NCBI RefSeq assembly: GCF_014206945.1
Contig: NZ_JACHON010000007.1
Coordinates: 18,851 to 82,850, forward strand
Length of the DNA: 64,000 nt
Direction: 5' to 3'
From: Gracilibacillus halotolerans
GTDB taxonomy: Bacteria; Bacillota; Bacilli; Bacillales; Amphibacillaceae
Shown: in pieces, positions 17,254-27,352 of the stretch
How positions within the stretch are numbered: position 1 is the first letter of the stretch
Layout of the letters: each line of letters opens with the position of its first letter
Program-made: the position numbers and the translations under genes
The notes under the pieces: model-generated
The model's input: the letters and a program-made list of their open reading frames with translations, nothing else
Told to the model about the DNA's origin: nothing
The model's database searches: none

Positions 17254-17885
17254 TACGAGTCCTTTTCGTAGATGATCACGAAATGGTGCGGATTGGTATT
17301 AGTGCCTATTTATCTACACAAGAAGATATTGAGATTATTGGCGAAGCGGATAATGGTCAAGATGGTTTAGATATGGCTTTAGAATTGAGACCTGACGTAA
17401 TTTTAATGGACCTTGTGATGGACGGAATGGATGGGATAGAGGCAACTAAGCGGATTATCCAAGCATGGCCAGAGGCAAAGATATTGATTGTTACGAGCTT
17501 TGTAGACGATGAAAAAGTGTATCCTGCTTTAGAAGCAGGTGCGACTAGTTATTTGTTAAAGACATCCAAGGCAGAAAATATTGCGGATGCTATTCGAAAA
17601 ACGTATGCAGGAGAATCCGTTTTAGAGAAAGAAGTAACAACGAAGATGATGAAAAATCTGCGTGCAAACAAAGAGATTCTATTGCATGAGACATTAACGA
17701 ATAGAGAAACAGAGATTTTACTTCTTATCGCTGAAGGAAAAACGAATCAAGAGATAGCGGATGAACTGTATATTGCTTTAAAAACCGTAAAAGTCCATGT
17801 AAGTAATATTTTAAGTAAACTTGAGGTACAAGATAGAACGCAAGCAGCGGTTTATGCTTATCAACACAACTTAGTTGAAAAATAA
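17250..17885 (+). CDS. liaR: LiaR response regulator (NarL/LuxR family)
   Basis: A 211-residue regulator: receiver domain (acidic pocket VDDHE, phospho-acceptor in ILMDLVMDG, Lys in SYLLKTS) and a LuxR-type helix-turn-helix at the C-terminus ([20 protein letters not shown]). When phosphorylated by LiaS it should activate the operon through the palindrome upstream of liaI. Last gene of the operon, followed by a strong terminator. Confidence 0.93.
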   Translation: MIRVLFVDDHEMVRIGISAYLSTQEDIEIIGEADNGQDGLDMALELRPDVILMDLVMDGMDGIEATKRIIQAWPEAKILIVTSFVDDEKVYPALEAGATSYLLKTSKAENIADAIRKTYAGESVLEKEVTTKMMKNLRANKEILLHETLTNRETEILLLIAEGKTNQEIADELYIALKTVKVHVSNILSKLEVQDRTQAAVYAYQHNLVEK

Positions 17886-17894
17886 TAGAGGGAT

Positions 17895-17923
17895 CGAGAC
17901 GGAAGATACGTCTCGGTTTTTTT
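17895..17923 (+). terminator. Terminator of the lia operon
   Basis: CGAGACG and CGTCTCG form a perfect seven-base stem around seven bases, followed by a T-run of seven. A tandem array begins within 15 bases of it. Confidence 0.88.
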
Positions 17924-17934
17924 ATTGATTAGAG

Positions 17935-18094
17935 CGTCCGCAGTCCATAGAACACCAGCGACGGTTCATAGAGCCTCTCCACAGTTCATAGAACACCAAC
18001 GACAGTTCATAGAGCCTCTCCACGGTCCATAGAACACCAACGACGGTTCATAGAGGCTCATCACGGTTCATAGAACACCAACGATGGTAGATTG
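17935..18094 (+). repeat. 41-bp tandem array A (about four units)
   Basis: Alternating half-units of 20-21 bases, e.g. CACGGTTCATAGAACACCAA and CGACAGTTCATAGAGCCTCT, repeat with a 41-base period. Each half-unit has the core (T/C)CATAGA(A/G)C. Copies differ at a few positions. Part of a five-member family in this window; it lies just after the liaR terminator and contains no plausible gene. Confidence 0.85.
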
Positions 18095-18109
18095 TACAGC
18101 CCCCCACAG

Positions 18110-18136
18110 CTGTTAAGCCTTACGTAAACTTAACAG
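18110..18136. promoter_or_regulatory. Inverted repeat upstream of small membrane operon
   Basis: CTGTTAAG and CTTAACAG are perfect eight-base inverted arms around 11 bases, about 140 bases before the next gene. It could be an operator; without a T-run it is not an obvious terminator. Confidence 0.35.
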
Positions 18137-18274
18137 AATAAACGTACCGCTTTCGCTTTTAAGTTTTATTAAAAGAATTGAAACCCATTTGGCCTTTTTT
18201 CAGTATCATTTACAAAGGGTAATAATATTGGTTTAATATGATTAAGAAAAAATGCTTTCGTTAGGGTGAATAGA

Positions 18275-18646
18275 ATGCGTAAACCAGAGGATATAAAAAA
18301 GCTAAGGAAATTAGGAGCTAGCCTCCCTAACGCTGATACGTATCATAAGGGGCTTTTTCATTTATGTAAATGGGTGACTTTCATTAGTCTTGCAATCAGC
18401 TTTCTTTTTTGGATTGCTTTATATGTTACAGGTGTTCGAGAAGTATCTATATATCTATTCATCACCCTGTTTATATTTGTTTTATTTCTGTATATGGCTG
18501 TAGGTGTTTGGCCATACACAATTCGAAGTGCTATTGACGTCACAAGATATTTACAGAAAAAAGGCATGACAAAAGATCATTTAAAAAAACAATACCAACA
18601 AAGTATGCAAGATATTTTTACGAGAAATCCGTCTAAAGAAGAATAA
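18275..18646 (+). CDS. Small two-helix membrane protein
   Basis: A 123-residue protein with a basic N-terminus (MRKPEDIKKLRKLGASLP), two membrane helices (about 28-50 and 58-80) and a basic C-terminal tail. ATG at 18275 is chosen, with AGGGTG 6 bases upstream; a GTG at 18266 overlaps that site. It is followed after 17 bases by a second membrane protein and appears to be the first gene of a three-gene operon. Family not recognised. Confidence 0.65.
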   Translation: MRKPEDIKKLRKLGASLPNADTYHKGLFHLCKWVTFISLAISFLFWIALYVTGVREVSIYLFITLFIFVLFLYMAVGVWPYTIRSAIDVTRYLQKKGMTKDHLKKQYQQSMQDIFTRNPSKEE

Positions 18647-18663
18647 TATTGGAGTTGAAACAT

Positions 18664-19143
18664 ATGAGATTATTTTTTCAAATAATTGCAGGTTTGATAG
18701 GAGCAGCTGCAATTCTTTTTAGTATCACATTTTTATTAGGAGCTGTTACAGCTTTAATCACTAAATCTTCAACACCAACAAGTATAGCAGGTCTTATTAT
18801 TGGTGCTATTATATTAATTATTACTCCAGCTGTTATTGGTTTTATTCTGTTGAAATGGGCATTTACAGCCCACAAAATAGAGCGAAGGAAGTTAAATAAA
18901 AAGGAAAGAATGGTTCTTCAGCTTGCAGAAGATAGGGGCGGCAGGCTTACTTTAACAGAGTTAGCAATGGAAACACCACTTACGTTAGAAGAAGCAAAGG
19001 ATTTGCTAGATGAATGGGCAATAAAAGGCTATGCCACAATTAAGATCTCGGAAAAAGGTACTCTCGTTTATCATTTTTATGATAGTTTGACCATTAAAGA
19101 AAAGCAGGATGCTAAGGGAGTGTCGTCATTTGAACAAGGCTAA
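18664..19143 (+). CDS. Membrane protein with C-terminal winged-helix-like domain
   Basis: A 159-residue protein with two membrane helices in the first ~75 residues, a basic linker (AHKIERRKLNKKER) and a soluble ~70-residue tail that reads like a winged helix-turn-helix (LTLTELAMETPLTLEEAKDL, then a beta-wing GTLVYHFYD). ATG at 18664 has GGAG 8 bases upstream. The gene overlaps the next one by 14 bases, so they are translationally coupled. The tail could sense or bind DNA or a partner at the membrane; function unknown. Confidence 0.65.
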   Translation: MRLFFQIIAGLIGAAAILFSITFLLGAVTALITKSSTPTSIAGLIIGAIILIITPAVIGFILLKWAFTAHKIERRKLNKKERMVLQLAEDRGGRLTLTELAMETPLTLEEAKDLLDEWAIKGYATIKISEKGTLVYHFYDSLTIKEKQDAKGVSSFEQG

Positions 19144-19630
19144 ATATAGGAATCGCTGGTTGACAGACATTCGCTTCGAAGATGTTTTAACTAAAAAAGA
19201 ATCAAAACATTACGCTGTTTCATTAGCACTCGGTTTTATTGGTATGATTCCTTTTATGTTTGCATGTATAAGTATGGTAATTTCCCTAAATTTAGTAGTA
19301 GCATTAGTATTTTGGAGTTTTGCGTTAGTAACATTAGGAACAGGAGTCACTTTCATAATTATTACACATAGAAAAATTAAAAAGCGAACGGATATCTTGA
19401 TTGAAAATGAAATACTCCAACGAGCGACAGCTGAACGTGGTAAATTGATACAAGCAGATATTTATGTGCTACCATTTCCTAAAAGCCAATGTGAAAAAGT
19501 GATAGAAAAACTAACCCGCCTTGATCTTTGTGAAATACAACAATTTACAGCAACAGGAGATATCTATTTTTTCCCTCATATTACCTCTCACCAAGAAAAA
19601 ATGGAAGCGAAAGGAGTTACGGAATTTTAA
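19130..19630 (+). CDS. Membrane protein, likely partner of preceding winged-helix protein
   Basis: A 166-residue protein of the same layout as its neighbour: two membrane helices (about 27-50 and 57-80), a basic linker (HRKIKKR) and a soluble tail (NEILQRATAERGKLIQADIY and on) that may also be a winged helix ending in a wing-like GDIYFFPHI. The start is taken as TTG at 19130 with AAGGGAG about 11 bases upstream; ATG at 19109 would need a site inside the previous gene. Function unknown. Confidence 0.6.
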   Translation: MNKAKYRNRWLTDIRFEDVLTKKESKHYAVSLALGFIGMIPFMFACISMVISLNLVVALVFWSFALVTLGTGVTFIIITHRKIKKRTDILIENEILQRATAERGKLIQADIYVLPFPKSQCEKVIEKLTRLDLCEIQQFTATGDIYFFPHITSHQEKMEAKGVTEF

Positions 19631-19781
19631 CGTAGAACTACCTATTATAAGGCGTTACAAGTGTGATGTTATAGAGAATCCTTCATTACGGGAATTAACT
19701 AGATTAGAAGTAATGAAGGGATGTACGTAACTTTAGGCATTTTTAAGTTATAGGTGATTTTTACCATTTTATATTAAAATA

Positions 19782-19811
19782 TTGAAATATATTACTATTA
19801 ATGCTTATAAT
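19782..19811 (+). promoter_or_regulatory. SigA-type promoter of the pectate lyase gene
   Basis: TTGAAA, an 18-base spacer and TATAAT, about 80 bases before the pectate lyase start. Confidence 0.6.
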
Positions 19812-19890
19812 TGGATATAGCTATTGGCCAATAGTTTCCATCATAGAGTATCCACCATACTATTTAAAATAATAGGAAGGAATGGTACCC

Positions 19891-21000
19891 ATGCGTTTGA
19901 AACACGTAATAATGATAGCGTTTACATTACTGGTAGGAAGTCTTGTTTTTGCCGAATCGACAGCTGCGATCTCCTTAGATTCAAGTAAAAGCTATAAATT
20001 AATAAACAGACACAGTGGGAAAGCTCTAGAAGTTTTCGAATGGTCGACGAATGATGGTGGAAATGTTGTTCAGTATGATGACTTAGGTGGCCTCAATCAA
20101 CAATGGAGAATTGTAAATGTTGGAGAAGGTTTCTTTAAAATTACTAATTTGCATAGTTTGAAAGCATTGGAAGTGCATGACTGGTCAACGGAAGATGGCG
20201 GAAATGTTAGTCAATGGCACGACTGGAATGCAGCTAGTCAACAATGGTCTATCCAAGAAGTTGGTAACGGCTTTGTTAAAATAATCAACAGACATAGCGG
20301 AAAGGCACTAGAGGTATTTGATTGGTCTACTGAGAATGGCGGAAATGTTGTTCAATGGACAGATTGGGGTGGAGCAAGCCAGCAATGGAGGATTATTGAA
20401 GTCCCTCCAAGTGACACTATTACAGTACATGACACTATTGTAGTAGAAGAAGGACAAGTATTTGATGGTGAAGGAAAAAGATATGTAGCGAATCCAGATA
20501 CTGTCGGGGATGGTAGTCAAGCAGAGAATCAAAAAGCGGTATTCAGGCTTGAAGATGGAGCTACTTTAAAAAATGTCGTTCTCGGTCATCCTGCTGCAGA
20601 TGGAGTCCACACGTATGGAGACGTACTCGTACAGAATGTTGTTTGGGAAGATATTGGGGAGGATGCTTTAACGATTAAAAGCCAAGGTCATGTCATTGTT
20701 AAAGGTGGAATGGCCCAGCATGGAAGTGATAAAGTCTTTCAGGTAAATGCTCCATCTACCTTTGAGATTATTAATTTTACAGCGAATAACGCTGGGAAAA
20801 TGATTCGACAAAATGGAGGATCTACCTTTAAAACAAGTATTACTATCGAAGGTAGTGTTATAACGAACATGGATGAAGCGATTTTTAGAACGGATAGTAA
20901 TTCAAGCGAAGTAAGAATGACGAATACAAGATACTCAAGAGTCGGTCAAAAATGGTATAACGTTAAAAATGTATCAGAAAGCGGGAACATTGAGTTTTAA
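19891..21000 (+). CDS. Secreted PL3 pectate lyase with ricin-type lectin domain
   Basis: Cleaves demethylated pectin by calcium-dependent beta-elimination outside the cell. Signal peptide about 1-26. Residues ~30-170 form a ricin-B trefoil (CBM13-like) with three repeats, each containing SGKALEV- or LKALEV-like sequence and a QQW motif. Residues ~172-369 are a polysaccharide lyase family 3 catalytic beta-helix (VFDGEGKRYVANPDTVGDGS, GVHTYGDVLVQNV). ATG at 19891 is preferred because AGGAAGGA is 9 bases upstream; an ATG 9 bases earlier abuts that site. It stands alone between its promoter and terminator. Confidence 0.92.
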   Translation: MRLKHVIMIAFTLLVGSLVFAESTAAISLDSSKSYKLINRHSGKALEVFEWSTNDGGNVVQYDDLGGLNQQWRIVNVGEGFFKITNLHSLKALEVHDWSTEDGGNVSQWHDWNAASQQWSIQEVGNGFVKIINRHSGKALEVFDWSTENGGNVVQWTDWGGASQQWRIIEVPPSDTITVHDTIVVEEGQVFDGEGKRYVANPDTVGDGSQAENQKAVFRLEDGATLKNVVLGHPAADGVHTYGDVLVQNVVWEDIGEDALTIKSQGHVIVKGGMAQHGSDKVFQVNAPSTFEIINFTANNAGKMIRQNGGSTFKTSITIEGSVITNMDEAIFRTDSNSSEVRMTNTRYSRVGQKWYNVKNVSESGNIEF

Positions 21001-21011
21001 ATGATAGGAAC

Positions 21012-21045
21012 ATCCCCCGGCTATGTTTCCGGGGGATTGTTTTTA
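21012..21045 (+). terminator. Terminator of pectate lyase gene
   Basis: ATCCCCCGG and CCGGGGGAT form a nine-base perfect stem with an eight-base loop, then TGTTTTT. Confidence 0.88.
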
Positions 21046-21642
21046 TAAACCTAATGTTTTATTTGGAACTTTGATCCGGAAGGAAATTTGATCATTTTCT
21101 AAATCAAATTGTTGTACCTTAACTCTAAAATTACTCTTTAAATCCATTTGGGTGATTGCAATATAAATATGTTCTTCCTTTGGATTAATCGTAATCCACT
21201 CTGGTGTATCGATGCGATCATTCACATATTTTAATATTCTGTCCTGTGGGAGTCGGAGCAAACCTAACGACATATTGTTTGACTGTAAAACCAGGTCCCC
21301 ATTTTCTTGAACAATAGGGTCAAACGTTATTTGGATTGGCACTTCCGCTCCAAATGCGATAATCGTACCAAGCAACTTTACTTCATCTTCCAAACTTATC
21401 ATGTACGTAAAATTATCTTCCTTCGGTAGTTTACCTAGATATGCATTTGCTAGTTCACTTAAGTTGTCCTTGCCTGAACGAATGGTAAACTCTGCACCTG
21501 CATCTTCTTCAATAAATTCTTTAGTTGGATAGTCTGGACTTTCTACGGGCCAAAAAATGAATAGGAAGACTACAATGACAATACCAATATTAATGGATAG
21601 TAAAAGGAAAAAAAGTTTCTTCCAGTTGTTCCATACTCTCAT
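21043..21642 (-). CDS. ypmS: YpmS family membrane-anchored protein
   Basis: A 199-residue protein with one N-terminal membrane helix (about 9-31) and an extracytoplasmic domain of the YpmS family (DUF2140), role unknown. ATG at 21642 follows AAGGGTG by 6 bases; a GTG 9 bases earlier is part of that site. It lies 11 bases downstream of ypmR, the same pair and order as in B. subtilis, so they form an operon. Confidence 0.85.
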   Translation of the reverse strand: MRVWNNWKKLFFLLLSINIGIVIVVFLFIFWPVESPDYPTKEFIEEDAGAEFTIRSGKDNLSELANAYLGKLPKEDNFTYMISLEDEVKLLGTIIAFGAEVPIQITFDPIVQENGDLVLQSNNMSLGLLRLPQDRILKYVNDRIDTPEWITINPKEEHIYIAITQMDLKSNFRVKVQQFDLENDQISFRIKVPNKTLGL

Positions 21643-21653
21643 GCTACTCACCC

Positions 21654-22544
21654 TTACTCTGTAACGACTTCTAAATCATTTTCTAGATATTCTAACACCC
21701 TATCAGCCATCATTTGATATCCTTCATGATTAGGATGAAAGTTATCATCAGCTAAGATTGGTTCATTTACTTGATTGAAAATATCTTGCATTGGTATAAA
21801 ATCAACCTGTTCGTATTTATTTACAGCCTCCAGGCTTTCATTATTCCATCCCATAATAATTTGGTCCAAAGCTTCTATATCGTTAAAATATCGCTCGAAC
21901 GGATTGTAAAAGCCTAGTAAATAAATTTTTGCGTTCTCATTCATTGCCGATATTCGTGATAAAATTTCTGAGAGTCGATGACCGTAAGGATCCCGTTCAG
22001 CATTGAAAGGCTCGACAGTAAGATTCATAAAATTATCTCTTACAATTTTCATTACATCGTTCGCACCGATTGTAATGAGAACAATGTCAGCTTTTTCAAT
22101 AGAATCTACAATTTCTTCATCATCAAGTCTATTTAATAGTTGATCAGTACGATTTCCTCTTTTTCCAAAATTATCAAAGGTAACTTGGAAGTTTTGATCA
22201 AGTAATCTTTGTTCTAAAATCCCTACATATCCACCGTTACCCGTTTCATCCCCAACACCTTGTGTCAATGAATCACCGATAGCAACAATGTGCGTATCTT
22301 TTTTGAAAATTCGTAAAGCTTCTTTTACTGCTTCGCGAACACTATTACCGAATTCTTCTGTTTCATTGGGCTCAGCTTGTGTATAATCTTGTAGCTGTTG
22401 CTCACTTACTTCTTCCGAGGCATCTTCTTCGAGGAGATTAGATTCAATTTCTTCATTTATACTCTCCTGAGTAATGAATGTAAGGGCAACAGTTACACAT
22501 ACAGCAATAGCTGCTATAGATAATAAAATTTTCTTCTTTTTCAT
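21654..22544 (-). CDS. ypmR: YpmR-like SGNH/GDSL hydrolase
   Basis: A 296-residue exported esterase/acylhydrolase. A membrane or signal segment covers about residues 5-22, followed by an acidic linker (EEIESNLLEEDASEE). The SGNH blocks are VAIGDSLTQGVGD (nucleophile Ser), a central Gly region, TIGANDVM (Asn) and DNFHPNHEGYQ (catalytic Asp and His). ATG at 22544 is chosen with AGGTGTGG 5 bases upstream. Upstream partner of ypmS; substrate unknown. Confidence 0.88.
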   Translation of the reverse strand: MKKKKILLSIAAIAVCVTVALTFITQESINEEIESNLLEEDASEEVSEQQLQDYTQAEPNETEEFGNSVREAVKEALRIFKKDTHIVAIGDSLTQGVGDETGNGGYVGILEQRLLDQNFQVTFDNFGKRGNRTDQLLNRLDDEEIVDSIEKADIVLITIGANDVMKIVRDNFMNLTVEPFNAERDPYGHRLSEILSRISAMNENAKIYLLGFYNPFERYFNDIEALDQIIMGWNNESLEAVNKYEQVDFIPMQDIFNQVNEPILADDNFHPNHEGYQMMADRVLEYLENDLEVVTE

Positions 22545-22921
22545 TATGACCACACCTGCATGCTATAATAAGTCGCATTTAATTAAATATATATTTCATT
22601 TAAAAAAGTTCACCTTTATTTGATGATAGCCTCATCATAACAAATTTTCTAATAAGAATATACGTCTCCGTGTAATAAATAATTAAGATTAAAGAGGTAG
22701 GTTCTTAGAGTATTTATTTTAACCCATACCCTAAATAATTTATTTTATAACATGGGTATGTTCCATATAAGAATATGCAATAGAGAAGTTATTGATGATT
22801 TAGATTCTTATATCCTTTGGTTAGTGTAAATGTGGAAATGGAATACGTCATTAAACGACGGCAAGAAATGGCAGGTTGTTAAATGAATATCATAAGAGAA
22901 GTGAAACTTTTAAAATTCTGA
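22545..22921. other. Gene-free stretch with possible decayed coding remnants
   Basis: No complete gene. At 22830-22886 a short frame reads MWKWNTSLNDGKKWQVVK then stop, which looks protein-like but has no ribosome binding site and a stop just upstream (...YILWLV*). With the open segment that follows (22922-23050) it may be one degraded gene. Nothing else recognised. Confidence 0.4.
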
Positions 22922-23050
22922 TTGAGTTTTTTAAAAGGAGTGCTTTCCAATGCAGAGAAATTATACGGTTATAACTTTGGAGATTGTTTGGACTATTATT
23001 TTTCAGGTATGAGCTTTTACTGGGCAATGGAAGAAGCCGGTGATAAATAA
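22922..23050 (+). pseudogene. Remnant of an unidentified coding sequence
   Basis: A 42-residue frame (ending EKLYGYNFGDCLDYYFSGMS then FYWAMEEAGDK) has natural-looking composition but begins after an in-frame stop, with no ATG. AAAAGGAG at 22933 is followed by ATG in a different frame. A strong terminator follows 20 bases later, as expected behind a real gene. Best read as the 3' end of a decayed gene; family not recognised. Confidence 0.35.
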
Positions 23051-23070
23051 AACTTTTTATTACGTTACAA

Positions 23071-23118
23071 AAATCGTGTTACCACCACTATGCTTAGTGA
23101 CGGTAACACGATTATTTT
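23071..23118. terminator. Long bidirectional terminator hairpin
   Basis: AATCGTGTTACC and GGTAACACGATT form a 12-base perfect stem; inside it CACTA and TAGTG form a further stem with a TGCT loop. A T-run follows on the plus strand and TTTTT on the minus strand, so it also ends metY transcription. Confidence 0.85.
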
Positions 23119-23178
23119 TTATCTACTGGGGTTTTGTCCCAGCCTTATTTAACTTCTTAGTCCTCAATTTCTCTAAAA

Positions 23179-24876
<1,698 letters not shown>

Positions 24877-24915
24877 TTAAGGTAAAATCTTGATGACGAA
24901 ATACTCTCTAAGAAA

Positions 24916-25079
24916 TAAAAAACTCTTCTTTAGATAAAGAAGAGGGTTTACTTCATAAGTCCTCCTCTTATCTCTCAGGTAATCACCTGTAGGATGTAGC
25001 ACCTTTACAATTTATATAAATTAAATTGTCGGTTGCCGGGCTTCATAGGGCCTAATCCCTCTGCCGCTCTTAATAAGAG
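24916..25079 (-). ncRNA. SAM-I (S-box) riboswitch with terminator
   Basis: Read on the minus strand, the leader shows the S-box core: CTCTTATTAAGAG, GAGGGATTAGGCCC, ATGAAGCCCGGCAACC, a P3/P4 region with GGTGCTACATCCTACAGG, and a closing GAGATAAGAG. It is followed by a terminator stem CTCTTCTTTA/TAAAGAAGAG and a T-run (24916-24945), 70 bases before metY. High S-adenosylmethionine should stabilise the aptamer and stop transcription. Confidence 0.95.
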
Positions 25080-25102
25080 TATTATCGTATTGAATTGCAC
25101 TT

Positions 25103-25131
25103 ATTATAAACGAACGGTTCTTATTCGTCAA
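25103..25131 (-). promoter_or_regulatory. SigA promoter of the metY riboswitch transcript
   Basis: On the minus strand: TTGACG, exactly 17 bases, then TATAAT. The expected start lies about 15-20 bases before the aptamer's first helix. Confidence 0.85.
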
Positions 25132-25238
25132 TCATTTATCAGAAATTTTAGAAAACTCTTTGCGCCGTGTGTACCGCACCGATTCTTAGCTAAGGCATAT
25201 ATATATTCTAGATACTATTTGAAGAAAGGAGATTGTTT

Positions 25239-25709
25239 ATGCCTTCACATGATAAGAATGGATTTCAAGAATGGGGAGAGGAATTTATTCGCAAAGTAGA
25301 TGCCTTGCTACACGAAACACCAGACAATAATAATATTATGAGGAAAATAGATGATTTTTTTGAACAAGCAAAGTCCAATTTTAGCAAGATTCCAGTAGAT
25401 ATTTATGAAACAGATGATGAATGGTACGTTACGGCTGATTTGCCCGGAGTAAAGAAAAGCCAGTTAGATTTACGATTACATGGAAATGAAATTACGATTA
25501 AAGTGCGACATCAAGAAGATACAAAAACAGAAGACAAAATGCAAAAATATTATTATCGAGAAAGAAAGGTTCATCATAATCAACGAACAGTCCGACTCCC
25601 TTTTTCTGTAAATAGAAAGACAGCATCCGCGCAATTTAATAATGGACAATTAATCATAAAAGGACCGAAAGATAAAAATTCGAATTATCGACTAGAAATA
25701 GAGGATTAA
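25239..25709 (+). CDS. Hsp20/alpha-crystallin small heat shock protein
   Basis: A 156-residue ATP-independent holdase. The alpha-crystallin domain runs from about residue 55 (PVDIYETDDEWYVTADLPGV) to 147, ending in the strand QLIIKGPK. The N-terminal arm is helical and acidic. ATG at 25239 is chosen because AAAGGAGA lies 7 bases upstream. No CIRCE-type element is obvious. It stands alone; related B. subtilis proteins include the spore-coat protein CotM and YdfT/CotP, so a spore role is possible. Confidence 0.88.
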   Translation: MPSHDKNGFQEWGEEFIRKVDALLHETPDNNNIMRKIDDFFEQAKSNFSKIPVDIYETDDEWYVTADLPGVKKSQLDLRLHGNEITIKVRHQEDTKTEDKMQKYYYRERKVHHNQRTVRLPFSVNRKTASAQFNNGQLIIKGPKDKNSNYRLEIED

Positions 25710-25722
25710 TTGGTTAACGAAT

Positions 25723-25748
25723 AGGCAGCCTATAGAAACAGGCTGTCT
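25723..25748 (+). terminator. Weak terminator hairpin after hsp20
   Basis: AGGCAGCCT and AGGCTGTCT pair over nine bases with one wobble, eight-base loop; the downstream T content is low. Confidence 0.5.
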
Positions 25749-25826
25749 ACGCTCTCTTATTCGATATTTAACAAGTGATTATGCTATATTAAGAGTAGAT
25801 ATATAGGAAGAAAGGGGGGACTGTTG

Positions 25827-27269
25827 TTGGTAATAACTCAATTTATCATAAGCATTATTTTATTGTTTAATATAATTTTATCTTTAACAATTGTTTTCCT
25901 AGAGCGTAAAAGTCCCACTTCTACATGGGCATGGATTATGGTTTTAACGTTTATCCCAGTACTCGGATTTATTTTATATCTTATATTTGGCAGGAAATTG
26001 AGTAATAAGCGTATCTTTACATGGGATACGAAAGCGAAGTTAGGTGTAAAAACAGCTGTTCAACATCAGCTAAGAGAACTAGAAAATAAGGATTTTTACT
26101 TAAATGATGAGAGAATGGTACCTTATGCTGATTTAATCTATTTGCATTTACGGAACAATGATGCAATCTATACGCAAAATAACGATGTGAAAGTTCTCAC
26201 AGATGGTAAACGTAAATTTGAAAATCTAATGGAAGATATCGAAAGCGCAACAGACCATATTCATTTACAATATTATATCGTTCGTTCCGATAATTTAGGA
26301 AAAAGATTAGCGGAATTACTAATCAAGAAAGCAATGGAAGGCGTAGAAGTAAGGTTTTTATATGATGACATGGGGTCAAGACGTTTAAGTCGGAGACTAA
26401 TAAAAAAGATGAAAATAGCTGGAGCCGAGGTGGAAGGTTTCTTTCCTCCTTTAATTCCAAAAGTCAATCTGAAAATCAATTATCGAAACCATCGTAAAAT
26501 CGTAGTTATTGATGGGGAAATTGGTTATATCGGTGGTTTTAATATTGGAGATGAATACTTAGGTATTGATGAGAAATTTGGATATTGGCGAGATACCCAT
26601 CTAAGGTTAGAAGGTTCAGCTGTCCAGCAACTTCAGACACGTTTTATTTTGGATTGGAATCAAGCGTCAAGGAATGATATCGAGTATGAAGAGAGATATT
26701 ATGCAGCAAAAAATGCTGGGGACATTGGAATGCAAATTGTATCTAGTGGACCGGATTCTGATTATGAACAAATTAAACATGGCTACATTAAAATGATTAT
26801 GTCAGCGAAAGAATATGTTTACATTCAAACACCTTATTTCATTCCCGATGATAGCCTACTTGATGCATTGAAAATTGCCTCACTTTCAGGTGTCGATGTA
26901 CGGGTAATGATACCAAACAAACCGGACCATCCTTTTGTTTATTGGGCTACATATTCCTACATTGGTGACTTATTACGTGCAGGAGCTAGAGCCTTTATCT
27001 ATGAAAATGGATTTCTCCATGCCAAAATGATCGTTGTAGATAGCCAAATTGCATCTGTTGGTACAGCAAATATTGATATGAGAAGTTTTCGTCTTAACTT
27101 TGAAGTGAATGCTTTCTTATATAATGAAACACTTGCAGAGATGCTAGTAGATGAATTTGAAAAAGATTTAGAGGTCTCTACAGAATTAACTTATGAAAAA
27201 TACCAAGAACGCTCGATTTGGATCCGAATTAAGGAGGCTATGGCTCGCTTAATTTCTCCCATTTTATAG
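25827..27269 (+). CDS. cls: Cardiolipin synthase
   Basis: Joins two phosphatidylglycerols into cardiolipin at the membrane. Two N-terminal membrane helices (about 1-27 and 34-55) with the Cls-type ERKSPTSTWAWIM loop, then two phospholipase D HKD domains: HRKIVVIDGE (His222) and HAKMIVVDSQ (His398). About 480 residues, the usual length. The start is TTG; of two adjacent TTG codons (25824, 25827) the second is 6 bases from GGGGGGA and is preferred. It ends 11 bases before a long frame that leads into the ABC-F gene. Confidence 0.92.
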   Translation: MVITQFIISIILLFNIILSLTIVFLERKSPTSTWAWIMVLTFIPVLGFILYLIFGRKLSNKRIFTWDTKAKLGVKTAVQHQLRELENKDFYLNDERMVPYADLIYLHLRNNDAIYTQNNDVKVLTDGKRKFENLMEDIESATDHIHLQYYIVRSDNLGKRLAELLIKKAMEGVEVRFLYDDMGSRRLSRRLIKKMKIAGAEVEGFFPPLIPKVNLKINYRNHRKIVVIDGEIGYIGGFNIGDEYLGIDEKFGYWRDTHLRLEGSAVQQLQTRFILDWNQASRNDIEYEERYYAAKNAGDIGMQIVSSGPDSDYEQIKHGYIKMIMSAKEYVYIQTPYFIPDDSLLDALKIASLSGVDVRVMIPNKPDHPFVYWATYSYIGDLLRAGARAFIYENGFLHAKMIVVDSQIASVGTANIDMRSFRLNFEVNAFLYNETLAEMLVDEFEKDLEVSTELTYEKYQERSIWIRIKEAMARLISPIL

Positions 27270-27352
27270 AGCGAGTTTTTATGGGAAAAACTATCACTTC
27301 TAATTTGTCTATTAACGATACTAGTCATATGCAGAGAAAGGACCGAACTACA

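Noticed and set aside
25033..25299. 88-codon plus-strand frame crossing the metY leader and the hsp20 start
   Set aside because: It runs through the SAM-I riboswitch in antisense and overlaps hsp20 out of frame.
27281..27352. 24-residue N-terminal extension of the ABC-F protein
   Set aside because: The family normally starts at the MRGLRVENLVKTYG position, which has its own ribosome binding site; the extension has none.
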